Positions 27,006-36,103 of a stretch of DNA of 64,000 nt are shown one piece after another. The notes below the pieces were generated by a model that saw only the letters and a list, made by a program, of their open reading frames with translations, had not been told where the DNA came from and did not search any database. Made by a program: the position numbers and the translations under genes. Source of the DNA: Maritimibacter alkaliphilus (lineage in GTDB: Bacteria; Pseudomonadota; Alphaproteobacteria; Rhodobacterales; Rhodobacteraceae); NCBI RefSeq assembly GCF_019801605.1, contig NZ_JAHVIT010000001.1, positions 1,550,001-1,614,000 on the forward strand, given 5' to 3'. The first letter of the stretch is position 1. Every line of letters starts with the position of its first letter.

Positions 27006-27646
27006 CCGACGCAACCGCCGAGCGGAAGATGCAGTTTCTCTTCGCCCTGCGCTCGCGCGGGGTCACCGACAAGCGCGTGCTCAACGCCATGGAAAAGATC
27101 GACCGCGGGGCCTTCATCCGCGGCATCTTCGCCGAGCGCGCCTACGAGGACACGCCGCTGCCGATCGCCTGCGGCCAGACCATCAGCCAGCCCTCCGTGG
27201 TGGGGCTGATGACCCAGGCGCTGGAGGTCCATCCCCGGGACAAGGTGCTGGAGGTCGGCACCGGCTCGGGCTATCAGGCGGCGATCCTCAGCCAGCTGGC
27301 GCGCCGCGTCTACACCGCCGACCGCCACCCCCGGCTGGTGCGCGAGGCGCAGGGCGTCTTCGACGCGCTCTCGATCGCCAATATCACGACCTTCACCGCC
27401 GACGGCTCGCACGGGCTGCCGGACCATGCGCCCTTCGACCGCATAATCGTGACCGCCGCGGCGGAGGATCCGCCGGGGCCGCTCTTGGCCCAGCTCAAGA
27501 TCGGCGGTATCATGGTGCTGCCCGTGGGCCAGTCGGACACGGTGCAAAGCCTGATCCGCGTGCGCCGCACCGAGACCGGGCTGGAATACGACGAGCTGCG
27601 CTCGGTCCGTTTCGTGCCCCTTCTCGAGGGGCTTGGCCGGGACTGA
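27002..27646 (+). CDS. pcm: Protein-L-isoaspartate O-methyltransferase
   Basis: 214 residues. It repairs isoaspartyl residues using SAM. The SAM-binding motif [13 protein letters not shown], the substrate-side [14 protein letters not shown] and the C-terminal FVPLLEG match PCMT. It is translationally coupled to surE, giving the stress-survival pair. The next gene encodes an NlpD-like lipoprotein, as in the surE-pcm-nlpD order of gammaproteobacteria. Confidence 0.96.
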   Translation: MTDATAERKMQFLFALRSRGVTDKRVLNAMEKIDRGAFIRGIFAERAYEDTPLPIACGQTISQPSVVGLMTQALEVHPRDKVLEVGTGSGYQAAILSQLARRVYTADRHPRLVREAQGVFDALSIANITTFTADGSHGLPDHAPFDRIIVTAAAEDPPGPLLAQLKIGGIMVLPVGQSDTVQSLIRVRRTETGLEYDELRSVRFVPLLEGLGRD

Positions 27647-27832
27647 GACCGCCGGACAGGCGGCAGGGCGCGGTGAACGACGGCCGGGACAGCCCGAGGG
27701 TGCGCTCACGACGCCGCCCGGGGGTCCTCACCGGCCCGAGAGGCAGCGGCGCATCGCGCCACGGACAGGAGCAAACCCGGCCCGCGCAAGGGCCGGTATC
27801 CCCCGCAGAGCGGGGGTGGCGAGGGATCGAAC

Positions 27833-29101
27833 ATGACCATGATTGCAGGGCGTCCGAGCCCCAAGACACGGCGCCACGGCGCCCTCATGCTGGCGGGCGC
27901 GGCCCTGGCCCTGATGGCCAGCTGCACCGAGCCGCTGGACTTCGACATGCGCGGCCACCTCGGGGCCTTCAACACCTCGGAGGCGGCGCGCAACGCGACC
28001 ATGTCGCGCCCGCGGCCCGACAACCGCGGGATCATCTCCTACCCGAATTACCAGGTTGCCGTCGCCCGCGACGGCGATACGGTGGCCAAGATCGCGGCCC
28101 GCGTCGGCACCTCCGGTGAGGCCCTGGCACGCTACAACGGGCTGCAGACCGGCGACACGCTGCGCGACGGCGAGATCATCGCCCTGCCGAGCCGCGTCGC
28201 CGAACCCTCGCCCGCCACCGGCGCCGTGGGCACCGGGCCGATCCGGCCGGCCTCCACGGTCGACGTGGCCTCCGTCGCGGGCCGCGCCCTCGACGAGGCG
28301 AGCGCCAGCGACGTCCAGACCTCCACCCTCGCCCCCGCCCCCACGGCAGCCCCGGCGCCGAGCGCCTCGGCCTCCCGCACCCCGGCCGCCCAGACCGGCG
28401 AGGAGCCGATCCGCCACAAGGTGCAGCGCGGTGAGACCGCCTTCACCGTCTCCCGTCTCTACAAGGTCTCGGTCCGCTCGCTGGCCGAATGGAACGGGCT
28501 CGACGAGAACTTCACGATCCGCGAGGGCCAGTACCTGCTGATCCCCCCGGTCGGCGCCCAGACTGCTCCGGTCAGCGCGGTACAGACCGAGGCCCCCGGC
28601 GTCGGTTCGCCCACGCCGGTGCCTCCGAGCTCGGCCGAACCGCTTCCGGCGGAAAAGACGGTGCCGCAAGCCGAGGCCCGCGCCCAGGCCAACCAGGTCG
28701 CCGCCGCGCCCGACCTCTCGGGCGGGCAAAGCGTCACCACGCCCCGTGCAGGGTCCGAGATGGTCTACCCGGTGAAGGGCAGCATCATCCGCACCTACAC
28801 TAAGGGCAAGACCGACGGGATCGACATCGCCGCCCAGCCCGGCAGCGCCGTCGTGGCCGCCAAGGCAGGCTCGGTTGCGGCCATCACCTCGGACAGCGAC
28901 AATGTCCACGTGATCGTGCTGCGCCACGCCGACGGGTTGCTGACGATCTATTCCAACGTGACCGGCATCGCGGTCAAGGAAGGCCAGCAGGTCTCCCAGG
29001 GCGCCAAGATCGCAGAGATCCGCCCTGGCGCTTCGCCCTACGTGCACTTCGAAGTCCGCCGCGGGATGAACAGCACCGACCCGATGCCCTTCCTGGAATG
29101 A
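27833..29101 (+). CDS. nlpD: NlpD-like LysM/M23 lipoprotein
   Basis: 422 residues. A lipoprotein signal ends at C31 (ALMASC). Two LysM domains follow: about 65-110 (DGDTVAKIAARVGTSGEALA) and about 185-235 (RGETAFTVSRLYKVSVRSLA). A Pro/Ala-rich spacer precedes a C-terminal M23-like domain with YPVKGSIIRTYTKG. The metal ligands of an active M23 peptidase are missing (TDGIDIAA instead of HxGxD, YSNV, VHFEVR), so it is probably an activator of amidases, as NlpD and EnvC are, rather than an enzyme. The surE-pcm-nlpD order supports the name. Confidence 0.88.
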   Translation: MTMIAGRPSPKTRRHGALMLAGAALALMASCTEPLDFDMRGHLGAFNTSEAARNATMSRPRPDNRGIISYPNYQVAVARDGDTVAKIAARVGTSGEALARYNGLQTGDTLRDGEIIALPSRVAEPSPATGAVGTGPIRPASTVDVASVAGRALDEASASDVQTSTLAPAPTAAPAPSASASRTPAAQTGEEPIRHKVQRGETAFTVSRLYKVSVRSLAEWNGLDENFTIREGQYLLIPPVGAQTAPVSAVQTEAPGVGSPTPVPPSSAEPLPAEKTVPQAEARAQANQVAAAPDLSGGQSVTTPRAGSEMVYPVKGSIIRTYTKGKTDGIDIAAQPGSAVVAAKAGSVAAITSDSDNVHVIVLRHADGLLTIYSNVTGIAVKEGQQVSQGAKIAEIRPGASPYVHFEVRRGMNSTDPMPFLE

Positions 29102-29169
29102 GCGCCCTGCGGGCGCACAGGATGCTTGGCCGGGCCTCCGGCCCGGCGCTGCCGGCCCTGACGGGCCGG

Positions 29170-29356
29170 GCCTCCGGCGGGGATATTTGAAAGCGAAAGA
29201 TGTAAGGGGTTTCTTAACCCCGATCCGTCAAGCTCATCCCGCGGTACAGGCGGGGACGCCGATGACCGTAGCGAGAGATGCGCCCCTGTCGGAAACGGCA
29301 GGGGCGTTGAATTTTGGCAGGTCCATCTTTCGCTTGGAAATATCCCCGCCGGAGGC
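29170..29356. repeat. Paired 33-bp inverted repeats with the CCTCCGGCGGGGATATTT core
   Basis: Arms 29170-29202 and 29324-29356 are reverse complements except for two positions. Both contain the exact 18-bp core and share a locus-specific extension AAGCGAAAGATG that differs from the extension at the 12.5-kb element. The 121-bp spacer carries a further hairpin (29281-29306). It lies between convergent genes (nlpD and the DUF815 ATPase). Confidence 0.85.
29281..29306 (+). terminator. Hairpin terminator between nlpD and the DUF815 gene
   Basis: CGCCCCTGTC pairs with GGCAGGGGCG with one G-T pair around GGAAAC, followed on the plus strand by TTGAATTTT. It lies inside the larger inverted repeat and probably ends nlpD transcription. 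Confidence 0.6.
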
Positions 29357-29390
29357 TTGAAATCCTTGCCCCGCGCCCGCCTCAGGCGGC

Positions 29391-30239
29391 TCAGCCTGCG
29401 GTTTTCAGCGCGACGCCATGCCGACCGGCGAGGTCGAGGAAGAACTGCCAGGCGACGCGGCCCGAGCGGGCGCCGCGGGTGGCCTGCCATTCGATCGCCT
29501 CGGCACGCAGCGTGTCGCGATCGACCGAGAGGCCGTGGGCCGCGCAGTAGCCGTCGATCATGGCGAGGTAATCGTCCTGGTTGCAGGGGTGGAACCCCAG
29601 CCAGAGGCCGAAGCGGTCGGAGAGGGAGACCTTTTCCTCCACCGCTTCCGCCGGGTTGATCGCCGAGGAGCGCTCGTTCTCGATCATGTCGCGCGGCATC
29701 AGGTGGCGGCGGTTCGAGGTCGCGTAGAAGAGCACGTTGTCGGGCCGGCCCGCGATGCCCCCGTCGAGGACGGCCTTGAGCGACTTGTAGTGCTGGTCGT
29801 CGTGGCTGAAGGAGAGGTCGTCGCAGAAGAGCAGGAAACGCTCCTCTGACCCGCCGAGGATCGACATCAGGCGGCTGACCGTGGGCAGGTCTTCACGTTG
29901 GAGCTCGACCACCTTGAGGGCATGGCCCTGGCGCAGCACCTCGGCGTGGACGGCCTTCACGAGGCTCGACTTGCCCATGCCACGCGCGCCCCAGAGGAGC
30001 GCGTTGTTGGCCGGCAGGCCACGGGCGAATTGCAGCGTATTGGCCAGCAGGATGTCGCGGGAGCGGTCGATGCCCACCAGCAGGCCGAGATCGACCCGGC
30101 TGACCCGCCCGACCGGGGCAAGGCGTTCCGGGGCGACCTGCCAGACGAAGGCGTCGGCCGCGGCGAAATCCGGGGCCTCCAGCGGCGCGGGTGCCATCCG
30201 CTCCAGCGCCGCCGCGATCCGGTCGAGGGGATCACTCAT
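29391..30239 (-). CDS. DUF815-type P-loop ATPase
   Basis: 282 residues from the ATG at 30239, which overlaps the end of tatC by 8 bp. Walker A is in [13 protein letters not shown] (residues 84-91) and Walker B is LLFCDDLSF; the segment [13 protein letters not shown] and [13 protein letters not shown] fit the family. It is an AAA-like ATPase of unknown role. Coupling to tatABC may reflect joint regulation rather than joint function. Confidence 0.85.
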   Translation of the reverse strand: MSDPLDRIAAALERMAPAPLEAPDFAAADAFVWQVAPERLAPVGRVSRVDLGLLVGIDRSRDILLANTLQFARGLPANNALLWGARGMGKSSLVKAVHAEVLRQGHALKVVELQREDLPTVSRLMSILGGSEERFLLFCDDLSFSHDDQHYKSLKAVLDGGIAGRPDNVLFYATSNRRHLMPRDMIENERSSAINPAEAVEEKVSLSDRFGLWLGFHPCNQDDYLAMIDGYCAAHGLSVDRDTLRAEAIEWQATRGARSGRVAWQFFLDLAGRHGVALKTAG

Positions 30240-31149
30240 CCTTCGGCTTCGCGGTCGCTTCCGCGTCGTCCTCGGGGTCATCGAACTCGCCCATCAGCGG
30301 GTCTTCGTCCGCGTCTTCCTCGTCATCGAGGAGGCCTTCTTCGCGCAGGCGTTCGAGGCGTTTCCGCTCGACCCGACGCACGAGGATGATGGAGATCTCG
30401 TAGAGCCCGTAGACCACAGTGAAGAGGATCACCTGGGTGATGATGTCGGGCGGGGTCACCAGGGCGGCCAGCACGAGGATCGCGACCACCGCGTATTTCC
30501 GCACCGAGCCGAGGCCCTCGGCGGAGACGAGGCCCGCCTTGCCCATGAGCGTCAGCAGCACGGGCAGCTGGAAGCAGAGGCCGAAGGCGACGATGAACTT
30601 GATCGTCAGCGAGAGGTATTCCTGCGCCGAGCCCTGGAAGGCGATGCCGGCCACGCCTCGCTCGACCTCGCCATCGCCCAGCACGGTGCCGGGCTGCTGG
30701 AAGCCGAGGAAGAAGTCGAAGGCCATCGGCGTGACCACGTAGAAGGCGAAGGCCGCGCCGAGGAAGAACATCACCGGGGAGGCCACGAGGAACGGCAGGA
30801 AGGCGTTCTTCTCAGTCTTGTAGAGGCCCGGCGCCACAAAACGCCACATCTGAAGCGCGATATACGGGAAGGACAGGCAGAGCCCGCCGAGCAGCGAGAT
30901 CGAGATCGCCACGAAGAAGCCTTCCTGAAGCTTGATCAGGATCAGGCCGCAGTCCCCGGTCTGGCCGCGTTCCGCCAGTGCCGAGCAGAGCGGCTGCGTC
31001 AGGAAGTTGAAGATCGGGTTCCAGACGGTGAAGCAGATCACCATGGCGACGATGAAGGCCACGACCGAATGGATGAGCCGCGTGCGCAGTTCCGCCAGGT
31101 GTTCGATCAGAGGGGCGGAGCTGTCGTCGATCTCGTCGGTTGGGCTCAT
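30232..31149 (-). CDS. tatC: Sec-independent protein translocase TatC
   Basis: 305 residues, six membrane helices. The conserved HLAELRTRL near the N-terminus is the receptor motif for twin-arginine signals, and [21 protein letters not shown] is the conserved periplasmic/P1 region. A 40-residue acidic tail ([10 protein letters not shown]) is added. It docks folded exported proteins at the inner membrane. It overlaps tatB by ATGA and the ATPase gene by 8 bp. Confidence 0.97.
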   Translation of the reverse strand: MSPTDEIDDSSAPLIEHLAELRTRLIHSVVAFIVAMVICFTVWNPIFNFLTQPLCSALAERGQTGDCGLILIKLQEGFFVAISISLLGGLCLSFPYIALQMWRFVAPGLYKTEKNAFLPFLVASPVMFFLGAAFAFYVVTPMAFDFFLGFQQPGTVLGDGEVERGVAGIAFQGSAQEYLSLTIKFIVAFGLCFQLPVLLTLMGKAGLVSAEGLGSVRKYAVVAILVLAALVTPPDIITQVILFTVVYGLYEISIILVRRVERKRLERLREEGLLDDEEDADEDPLMGEFDDPEDDAEATAKPKDE

Positions 31150-31661
31150 GCGTCACCGGTCTTGGAGGAAGTCTCGGAGTTCGGCGCGGGCGCGGCCGGA
31201 TCGGGCTTGGGGGCCGTAGCGGCGGCGGGCGCAGGATCCGGCTGGGGCTGCGCCGCGGCGGCGGCTTCCTCGGCCTTGCGCTGCGTCGCGCGTTCGGCGG
31301 CGGCGTTGCGGATTTTCTCCGCGGCCTCGGCCCGCTCCTTCGAGAGGTTTTCAGTATTGCTGCCGGCGGCCTTGTTCGCGGGTTTCTTCGCGGATTTCGG
31401 CGTCAGGTCCGCTGCGTCGCGCAGCTTGTCGAGGCCGAATTGTTTTGGATTCGCAGCATCACGGAGCGTCTTGGTGACGTCATCCACACCGGATTCCTTG
31501 GCCGCGTCCTCCATGGCGCGCGTGAACTCGCGCGCCATGCCACGGGCCTTGCCGACGAATTGGCCGACGTTCCGGAACAGGACCGGCAGGTCCTTGGGTC
31601 CGACGACGATCAACGCCACGATGCCGATGAGCAGCAGCTCGGACCAGCCCATATCGAACAT
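31146..31661 (-). CDS. tatB: Sec-independent protein translocase TatB
   Basis: 171 residues. N-terminal [20 protein letters not shown] membrane helix, then [16 protein letters not shown] and an amphipathic helix; the C-terminal half is Ala/Glu/Pro-rich and disordered, usual for TatB. It forms the signal-peptide receptor with TatC. Only 6 bp separate it from tatA. Confidence 0.95.
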   Translation of the reverse strand: MFDMGWSELLLIGIVALIVVGPKDLPVLFRNVGQFVGKARGMAREFTRAMEDAAKESGVDDVTKTLRDAANPKQFGLDKLRDAADLTPKSAKKPANKAAGSNTENLSKERAEAAEKIRNAAAERATQRKAEEAAAAAQPQPDPAPAAATAPKPDPAAPAPNSETSSKTGDA

Positions 31662-31667
31662 GGCGGG

Positions 31668-31907
31668 TTACGCCTTGTCCTTGGTCGTTTCCGGGGTCTT
31701 CTCGGGGCTGTGTTCCGGCGTCACGTCGCGGGCGCCTTCGGCACTGGCGTCTTCGATTTCCTTCGTGCCGTCGCTCACGCCCTTCTTGAAGGCGGTGATG
31801 CCCTTGCCGACCTCGCCCATCAGGCCCGAGATCTTGCCGCGGCCGAAAAGCACCAGCACGACAACGGCGATCAGCAGAAGACCGGGCAGACCGATATTGT
31901 TCAGCAT
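31668..31907 (-). CDS. tatA: Sec-independent protein translocase TatA
   Basis: 79 residues from the ATG at 31907, preceded by GGAGAG; an in-frame ATG at 32009 would add residues without membrane character. [20 protein letters not shown] is the single helix and [23 protein letters not shown] the hinge plus amphipathic helix. It builds the export pore. First gene of the tatA-tatB-tatC-DUF815 operon. Confidence 0.96.
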   Translation of the reverse strand: MLNNIGLPGLLLIAVVVLVLFGRGKISGLMGEVGKGITAFKKGVSDGTKEIEDASAEGARDVTPEHSPEKTPETTKDKA

Positions 31908-32081
31908 GACTTTGCTCTCCCATTTGGGGCCAACCGCGGTCGGCCCGGACTGTCCCCGGTATCTAATGGTTCGACGGAGGGGATGAAAGGTTGAAAGCGA
32001 CGGGGTCACGGGCTTTTTTGCCGCGCCGCGCTATATCTGTCCGGTTCGAGCCCTGTCGCCGGGGGGCCGTCCCGTGTCCGT

Positions 32082-33167
32082 CTACGCGCGTCGGGCCGGG
32101 AAGACGAAGCAGCGATCGCGCCGGATCGTGAGCCAGAGCGGCTTGCCGGGCCTTGGCAGGAAGACATTCGGCACCGTCGCCTTGAGGATCGAGCCGTCGT
32201 GATCCATGCGAAATTCCACGAGGCTCTCGTTGCCCATGAAACGGGCACGTTCCACCACGCCGCGCGCGGGCGTGCCGTCCTGTGGCGTCGGCAGCGGGCC
32301 CTGGCCGTTGCGATCGAAGTCGATCTTGAGGTGCTGGGGGCGGATCACGATCTCCACCTCCTGCCCGTCCGGCACGCCGGGCGCGAGGAACTGGCCGAAG
32401 GGCGTATCGGTCAGGGCCCCCTGCACCCTGCCCCGGATCACGTTGATATCGCTGAAGAAGGCGACAGCCTGCCGGTCGGCGGGGGCGTTGTAGATGTGAT
32501 AGGGAGAGCCGCGCTGCACCACCTTGCCATCGCGCATCAGCGCGATCTCGTCGGCCATGCGCATGGCCTCTTCCGGCTCGTGGGTGACGAGGAGGACGGC
32601 GGCATCCTCTTCCTTCAGAACGGCCAGCGTCTCGTCCCGGATGTCGTCGCGCAGGCGGTTGTCGAGGCCCGAGAAGGGCTCGTCCATCAGCATGATGCGG
32701 GGCTTGGGCGCCAGGGCGCGGGCCAGGGCCACGCGCTGCTGTTCCCCGCCCGAGAGGTTGTGCGGCCAGGCGTCGAGGAAGCGGTGCAGATCGACCCGTT
32801 TCAGCATCTCCTCGACCCGGGCGCGTTTCTCGTCGCGGGAGCCGGAGAGGCCGAAGGCCACGTTGTCGGCCACGGAAAGATGCGGGAAGAGCGCGAAGTC
32901 CTGGAACATCAGCCCGATGGAGCGGCGCTCGGGCGGGATGCGGAACTGGGTGTCGCAGATCAGCTTGCCATCGACCCAGATCGAGCCCTCGTCCTGCATC
33001 TCGACGCCCGCGATCATGCGCAGCGTGGTGGACTTGCCGCAGCCCGAGGGGCCGAGCAGGCAGGTCACCTGCCCCGGCATCACGCTGAGCGACACGTCAT
33101 CCACCACCGCGCGCCCGTCGAAGCGGCGGATCAGGTTGCGAATCTCTAGTCTGGGTATCGTCTCCAC
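32082..33167 (-). CDS. ABC transporter ATPase with TOBE-like tail (iron/spermidine importer type)
   Basis: 361 residues, start GTG 33167 with GGGGGCAGG upstream. Walker A GPSGCGKST (39-47), signature LSGGEQ (138-143), Walker B MLMDEP (159-164) and the H-loop THEPEEAM are intact. The C-terminal 120 residues form the regulatory TOBE-like part found in FbpC/PotA-type importers. No permease or binding-protein gene lies next to it, so it is an orphan subunit in this window. The 592-bp upstream region is unusual (listed separately). Confidence 0.88.
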   Translation of the reverse strand: METIPRLEIRNLIRRFDGRAVVDDVSLSVMPGQVTCLLGPSGCGKSTTLRMIAGVEMQDEGSIWVDGKLICDTQFRIPPERRSIGLMFQDFALFPHLSVADNVAFGLSGSRDEKRARVEEMLKRVDLHRFLDAWPHNLSGGEQQRVALARALAPKPRIMLMDEPFSGLDNRLRDDIRDETLAVLKEEDAAVLLVTHEPEEAMRMADEIALMRDGKVVQRGSPYHIYNAPADRQAVAFFSDINVIRGRVQGALTDTPFGQFLAPGVPDGQEVEIVIRPQHLKIDFDRNGQGPLPTPQDGTPARGVVERARFMGNESLVEFRMDHDGSILKATVPNVFLPRPGKPLWLTIRRDRCFVFPARRA

Positions 33168-33376
33168 CCTGCCCCCGCTGGCTGCGATCTTCGGCGCCTC
33201 TGGCGTGCCGAGTGATTTTGTCAGGTTCCGACCGCTCTAGCAGGCGGATCAGGGGGTGTCCACGGCCCGGCGAAGGGGCGGTGGCTGAGACTGAGACAAA
33301 GGCCGGGGGGCGCCGGAGGGACGGCTTGGGCAAGCCTGAGGGGCATCGCTTGGATCAGCAGCGGGATCGGCGCCTG

Positions 33377-33485
33377 TTGCAAACTGCAAAGGGGTGCTTT
33401 GCAAAGTCTTCGCCGCGGGCAGACCAAGGACTGGCGGCGACCGGGGGCGTACCGAGTTTGCAAACAGGTAGTTTGCAATTTGCAG
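33377..33485. promoter_or_regulatory. Cluster of TTTGCAAA-like sites
   Basis: Exact TTTGCAAA at 33398-33405 and 33457-33464. Near matches: GTTGCAAA-type at 33377-33383, CTGCAAAG at 33384-33391, TTTGCAAT at 33472-33479 and ATTTGCAG at 33478-33485. TTTGCAAA is its own reverse complement. Paired TTTGCAAA sites are known targets of PccR/ScfR-type regulators of short-chain acyl-CoA metabolism in Rhodobacter; the link here is inference. Confidence 0.5.
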
Positions 33486-33559
33486 AACGCGTGACGAGCG
33501 CGATACCGCGCAAGACTTTGGCAGGGCGTCGCGTCGAGCGCACGGAGGGCGGCGAAAGA

Positions 33560-33613
33560 GCGGACAGCGGACAGCGGACAGCGGACAGCGGACAGCGGAC
33601 AGCGGACAGCGGA
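33560..33613 (+). repeat. 7-bp tandem repeat (GCGGACA), seven full copies
   Basis: Identical units start at 33560, 33567, 33574, 33581, 33588, 33595 and 33602, then a partial copy GCGGA at 33609-33613. The unit is not a multiple of three and lies outside genes. Confidence 0.95.
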
Positions 33614-33759
33614 AAACCAGTGGTGTGGCCCGCCCCGGAAGGCAAGACGGGCCGCACGCGGATGCGGCGGCCCGACTATGCAAGGGCGCAACCTGTCCAA
33701 CGCTGCGATCCCGGATCGGCTGCGCGGCCCCGGGACAGCGCCCGGAGCCGCAGGCCGGC

Positions 33760-34539
33760 TTACATGGTCGTGTTGCCCACGCCGCCATCCAGCAGGATGT
33801 TCTGGCCGATCATGAAGCCCACGTACTGCGAGCACATGAAGGCGCAGGTGGCGCCGAACTCTTCCGCGGTGCCGATGCGGCCGGTGGGGTTGGCCGCGTT
33901 GCGCTTGGCGATGACCTCCTCGTAGGGGATGCCCTCCTTGGCCGAGGTGCCCTTGGCCAGCGAGACGGCGCGGTCGGTCTCATGCAGGCCGGGCAGCAGG
34001 TTGTTCATCACCACCCCCGAGCTGGCCACCTGCCGCGAGGTGCCGGCGACATAGCCGGTCAGACCCGCGCGGGCGGAGTTCGACAGGCCGAGGATGCCGA
34101 TGGGCGATTTCACCGATTGCGAGGTGATGTTCACCACCCGGCCCCAGCCGCGCTCCATCATGCCGGGAACCAGCGCCTTGATCAGAGCGATCGGGGTCAG
34201 CATGTTGCTGTCGAGCGCCTTGATGAAATCCTCGCGCTCCCAGTCCTGCCACATGCCAGGGGGCGGGCCGCCCGCGTTGTTGACGAGGATGTCGATCTCG
34301 CCGCAGGCCTCGAGCACCTTGGCCCGGCCCTCTTCACTGGTGATATCGGCCGCCACGGCTGTCACCTCGACGCCGGTCGCTTCGCGGATTTCGGCCGCGG
34401 TGGCCTCCAGCGCCTCGGCGCCGCGGGCGTTGATGACGAGGTTCACACCCGCCTCGGCCAGCTTCATCGCGCAGCCCTTGCCCAAGCCCTTGGACGATGC
34501 GCACACCAGCGCGCGCTTGCCTTTGATCCCGAGATCCAT
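33760..34539 (-). CDS. Short-chain dehydrogenase/reductase family protein with altered catalytic motif
   Basis: 259 residues. The cofactor motif is ASSKGLGKG and NNAGG is intact; the active-site serine lies in NITSQSV, but the YxxxK site reads SNSAR in the aligned position (LSNSARAGL), so the usual Tyr/Lys pair is absent. Relatives with this substitution are known within the SDR superfamily. The C-terminus (GQNILLDGGVGNTTM) is normal. The substrate is unknown. Its 5' end is divergent from the Hint gene across 182 bp. Confidence 0.82.
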   Translation of the reverse strand: MDLGIKGKRALVCASSKGLGKGCAMKLAEAGVNLVINARGAEALEATAAEIREATGVEVTAVAADITSEEGRAKVLEACGEIDILVNNAGGPPPGMWQDWEREDFIKALDSNMLTPIALIKALVPGMMERGWGRVVNITSQSVKSPIGILGLSNSARAGLTGYVAGTSRQVASSGVVMNNLLPGLHETDRAVSLAKGTSAKEGIPYEEVIAKRNAANPTGRIGTAEEFGATCAFMCSQYVGFMIGQNILLDGGVGNTTM

Positions 34540-34721
34540 TTACCTCTCCCTTCGGGTTTCGATGTATGCTCTTCGGGTCAACGCACTGGGTTGAAGCAAC
34601 AATGACGGCAAATCATCAGGGATTTGCCTGCATCCAGCCACAATCCAGCCCTAGGCTCGCGGAGCGGTGCCCCGGAGATCCGGGATGCCCAAGCCCCGAG
34701 CCTGCTGACCGGAAGTCCGAG

Positions 34722-35729
34722 ATGATTACTGCCATTGCCAAGCCCGCAACGTCCATCCCCGTTTTTCCCGACCATGCCCTGAGCGTGGTCTCGGGCGCGA
34801 ACGAGGGCGACGCGCTGTCCTTCGCCGAGGAGCTGCAGCCGGGCGATATCTATGCCCATGACGGCACGGGCCCGGCCCGGCTCGCCTTTGCCACCGCCGA
34901 GGATGGCAGCCTGTCGGTTGCCCGCGACAGCGTGGTGGGCGTGCCCGGCCATGCGCTGCACCTCGACTGCTGTGCCACGTTCATGGGCGACGACGGGCTG
35001 CCGGTGGAGGTGCTGGTGCTGGTCGAGGTGGACGACGCGGGCCATGTGGAGGCCGTCCATGCCCTGCCGCTTGCCCCGCTGGAGGAAAAGCGCGAGTACC
35101 AGCTGGTGGGCGCGGATCGCGACGGGGCCGCGCGCCGCTTCGCCGAGGTCGCCTGCGTCGCCTTCACCCGCGGCACGCGGATCACGCTGGCCACGGGCGC
35201 GCAATGCGCGATCGAGGACCTGACGGTCGGCGACCGGGTGCTGACCCGGGACGCCGGCGCACAGGAGGTGCGCTGGATCGGCCAGTCCACCGTGCGCGCC
35301 GTGGGCGAGTTCGCCCCGATCCTGATCACCGCTGGCACGCTGAACAACGAGAACGACCTGCTGGTGAGCCCGGATCACCGGCTCTTCATCTACCAGCGCT
35401 CCGACACGCTCGGCGCCGGGCGCTCCGAACTGCTGGTGAAGGCGCGCCACCTCGTGAACGGGCAGTCGGTGGTGAGCCGCCCCGGCGGTTTCGTGGAATA
35501 TTTCCAGCTGCTCTTCGACCGGCACCAGATCATTTACGCGGAAGGCATCGCGGCGGAGACGCTGCTGGTGGACAGCCGCACGCGGCCCGCCCTCCCCGAG
35601 GGCCTCGACCCCACGCTGGCGGCGCGGCTCAAGCGCCATGGCGACGGGCTGCATGACCTCGAGGTGGGCGAGGCCCTGCTCGACCGGCCAGACGCGGCGG
35701 CCCTGCTGCGGGCGGCCTCGCGCGGGTGA
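34722..35729 (+). CDS. Hint-domain protein (Hint_2 type)
   Basis: 335 residues from the ATG at 34722 with GGAAG upstream; in-frame ATGs further up lie in the divergent spacer. The second half begins with C145 in VACVAFTRGTRI, the position of the self-cleaving cysteine in Hint (hedgehog/intein) domains, followed by LTVGDRVLTRD, VRWIGQSTV and SPDHRLFI. Such proteins are frequent in Rhodobacteraceae and often carry a secretion-related N-terminal part; the first 140 residues here match nothing I recognise. Autoprocessing is not proven. Confidence 0.8.
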   Translation: MITAIAKPATSIPVFPDHALSVVSGANEGDALSFAEELQPGDIYAHDGTGPARLAFATAEDGSLSVARDSVVGVPGHALHLDCCATFMGDDGLPVEVLVLVEVDDAGHVEAVHALPLAPLEEKREYQLVGADRDGAARRFAEVACVAFTRGTRITLATGAQCAIEDLTVGDRVLTRDAGAQEVRWIGQSTVRAVGEFAPILITAGTLNNENDLLVSPDHRLFIYQRSDTLGAGRSELLVKARHLVNGQSVVSRPGGFVEYFQLLFDRHQIIYAEGIAAETLLVDSRTRPALPEGLDPTLAARLKRHGDGLHDLEVGEALLDRPDAAALLRAASRG

Positions 35730-36103
35730 GGCCGCGGGATTTCTGAACCGAAACCAGGTCTGATCAAGCGGCCCGGCTGCGCCGGACGCGATGCTGGCTG
35801 CCCGGCCCGGCCGGTCAGCGGGCGCCTGACGGTGTCAGGCGCCGGGGGCTGTGCCGTGGCGCGAAGGCTTGCGGAGGGGGCGGCGGGGGGCGCTGCCCCC
35901 GTCGCGTGCCGCGACTCCCCCGGAGTATTTCAGGAAAGATGAAGACGCTTGGCCGGGGCGGACGTGGTGTGGCAGGCGGTTGGTCGGGCCTTGGTGTGCT
36001 GCCGTGAGCGGTGGCCTCCTGTCGATCGCCGTGCAGGTGGAAAGTTCCCGGCGTCCCGGCGCTGCCGCTTGCGCGGTTTTGCGGGCGGAGATATACGCGC
36101 GCC
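35730..36103. other. 374-bp intergenic region before prfC
   Basis: Holds a perfect hairpin with a 10-bp stem (35821-35830 with 35834-35843, loop GGT), probably the end of the Hint transcript, and a repeat-like segment with CCCCCGGAGTATTTCAGG at 35915-35944 that resembles the intergenic motif family seen at 12.5, 19.4 and 29.2 kb. No gene is evident. Confidence 0.6.

Larger units (their letters stand above)
33168..33759. other. 592-bp intergenic region with regulatory-looking repeats
   Basis: Upstream of the ABC ATPase (minus strand) and downstream of an SDR gene. It contains a cluster of TTTGCAAA-like sites (33377-33485) and a 7-bp tandem repeat (33560-33613). Frames crossing it show no domain; I see no gene. 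Confidence 0.6.

Noticed and set aside
32040-32075. tRNA T-loop (GGTTCGAGCC)
   Set aside because: The flanking bases do not form a five-pair T-stem and no acceptor, D or anticodon arms are found on either strand.
33212-33925. Coding frame through the heptanucleotide repeat
   Set aside because: The protein is composition-driven, runs antisense into the SDR gene and has no start signal.
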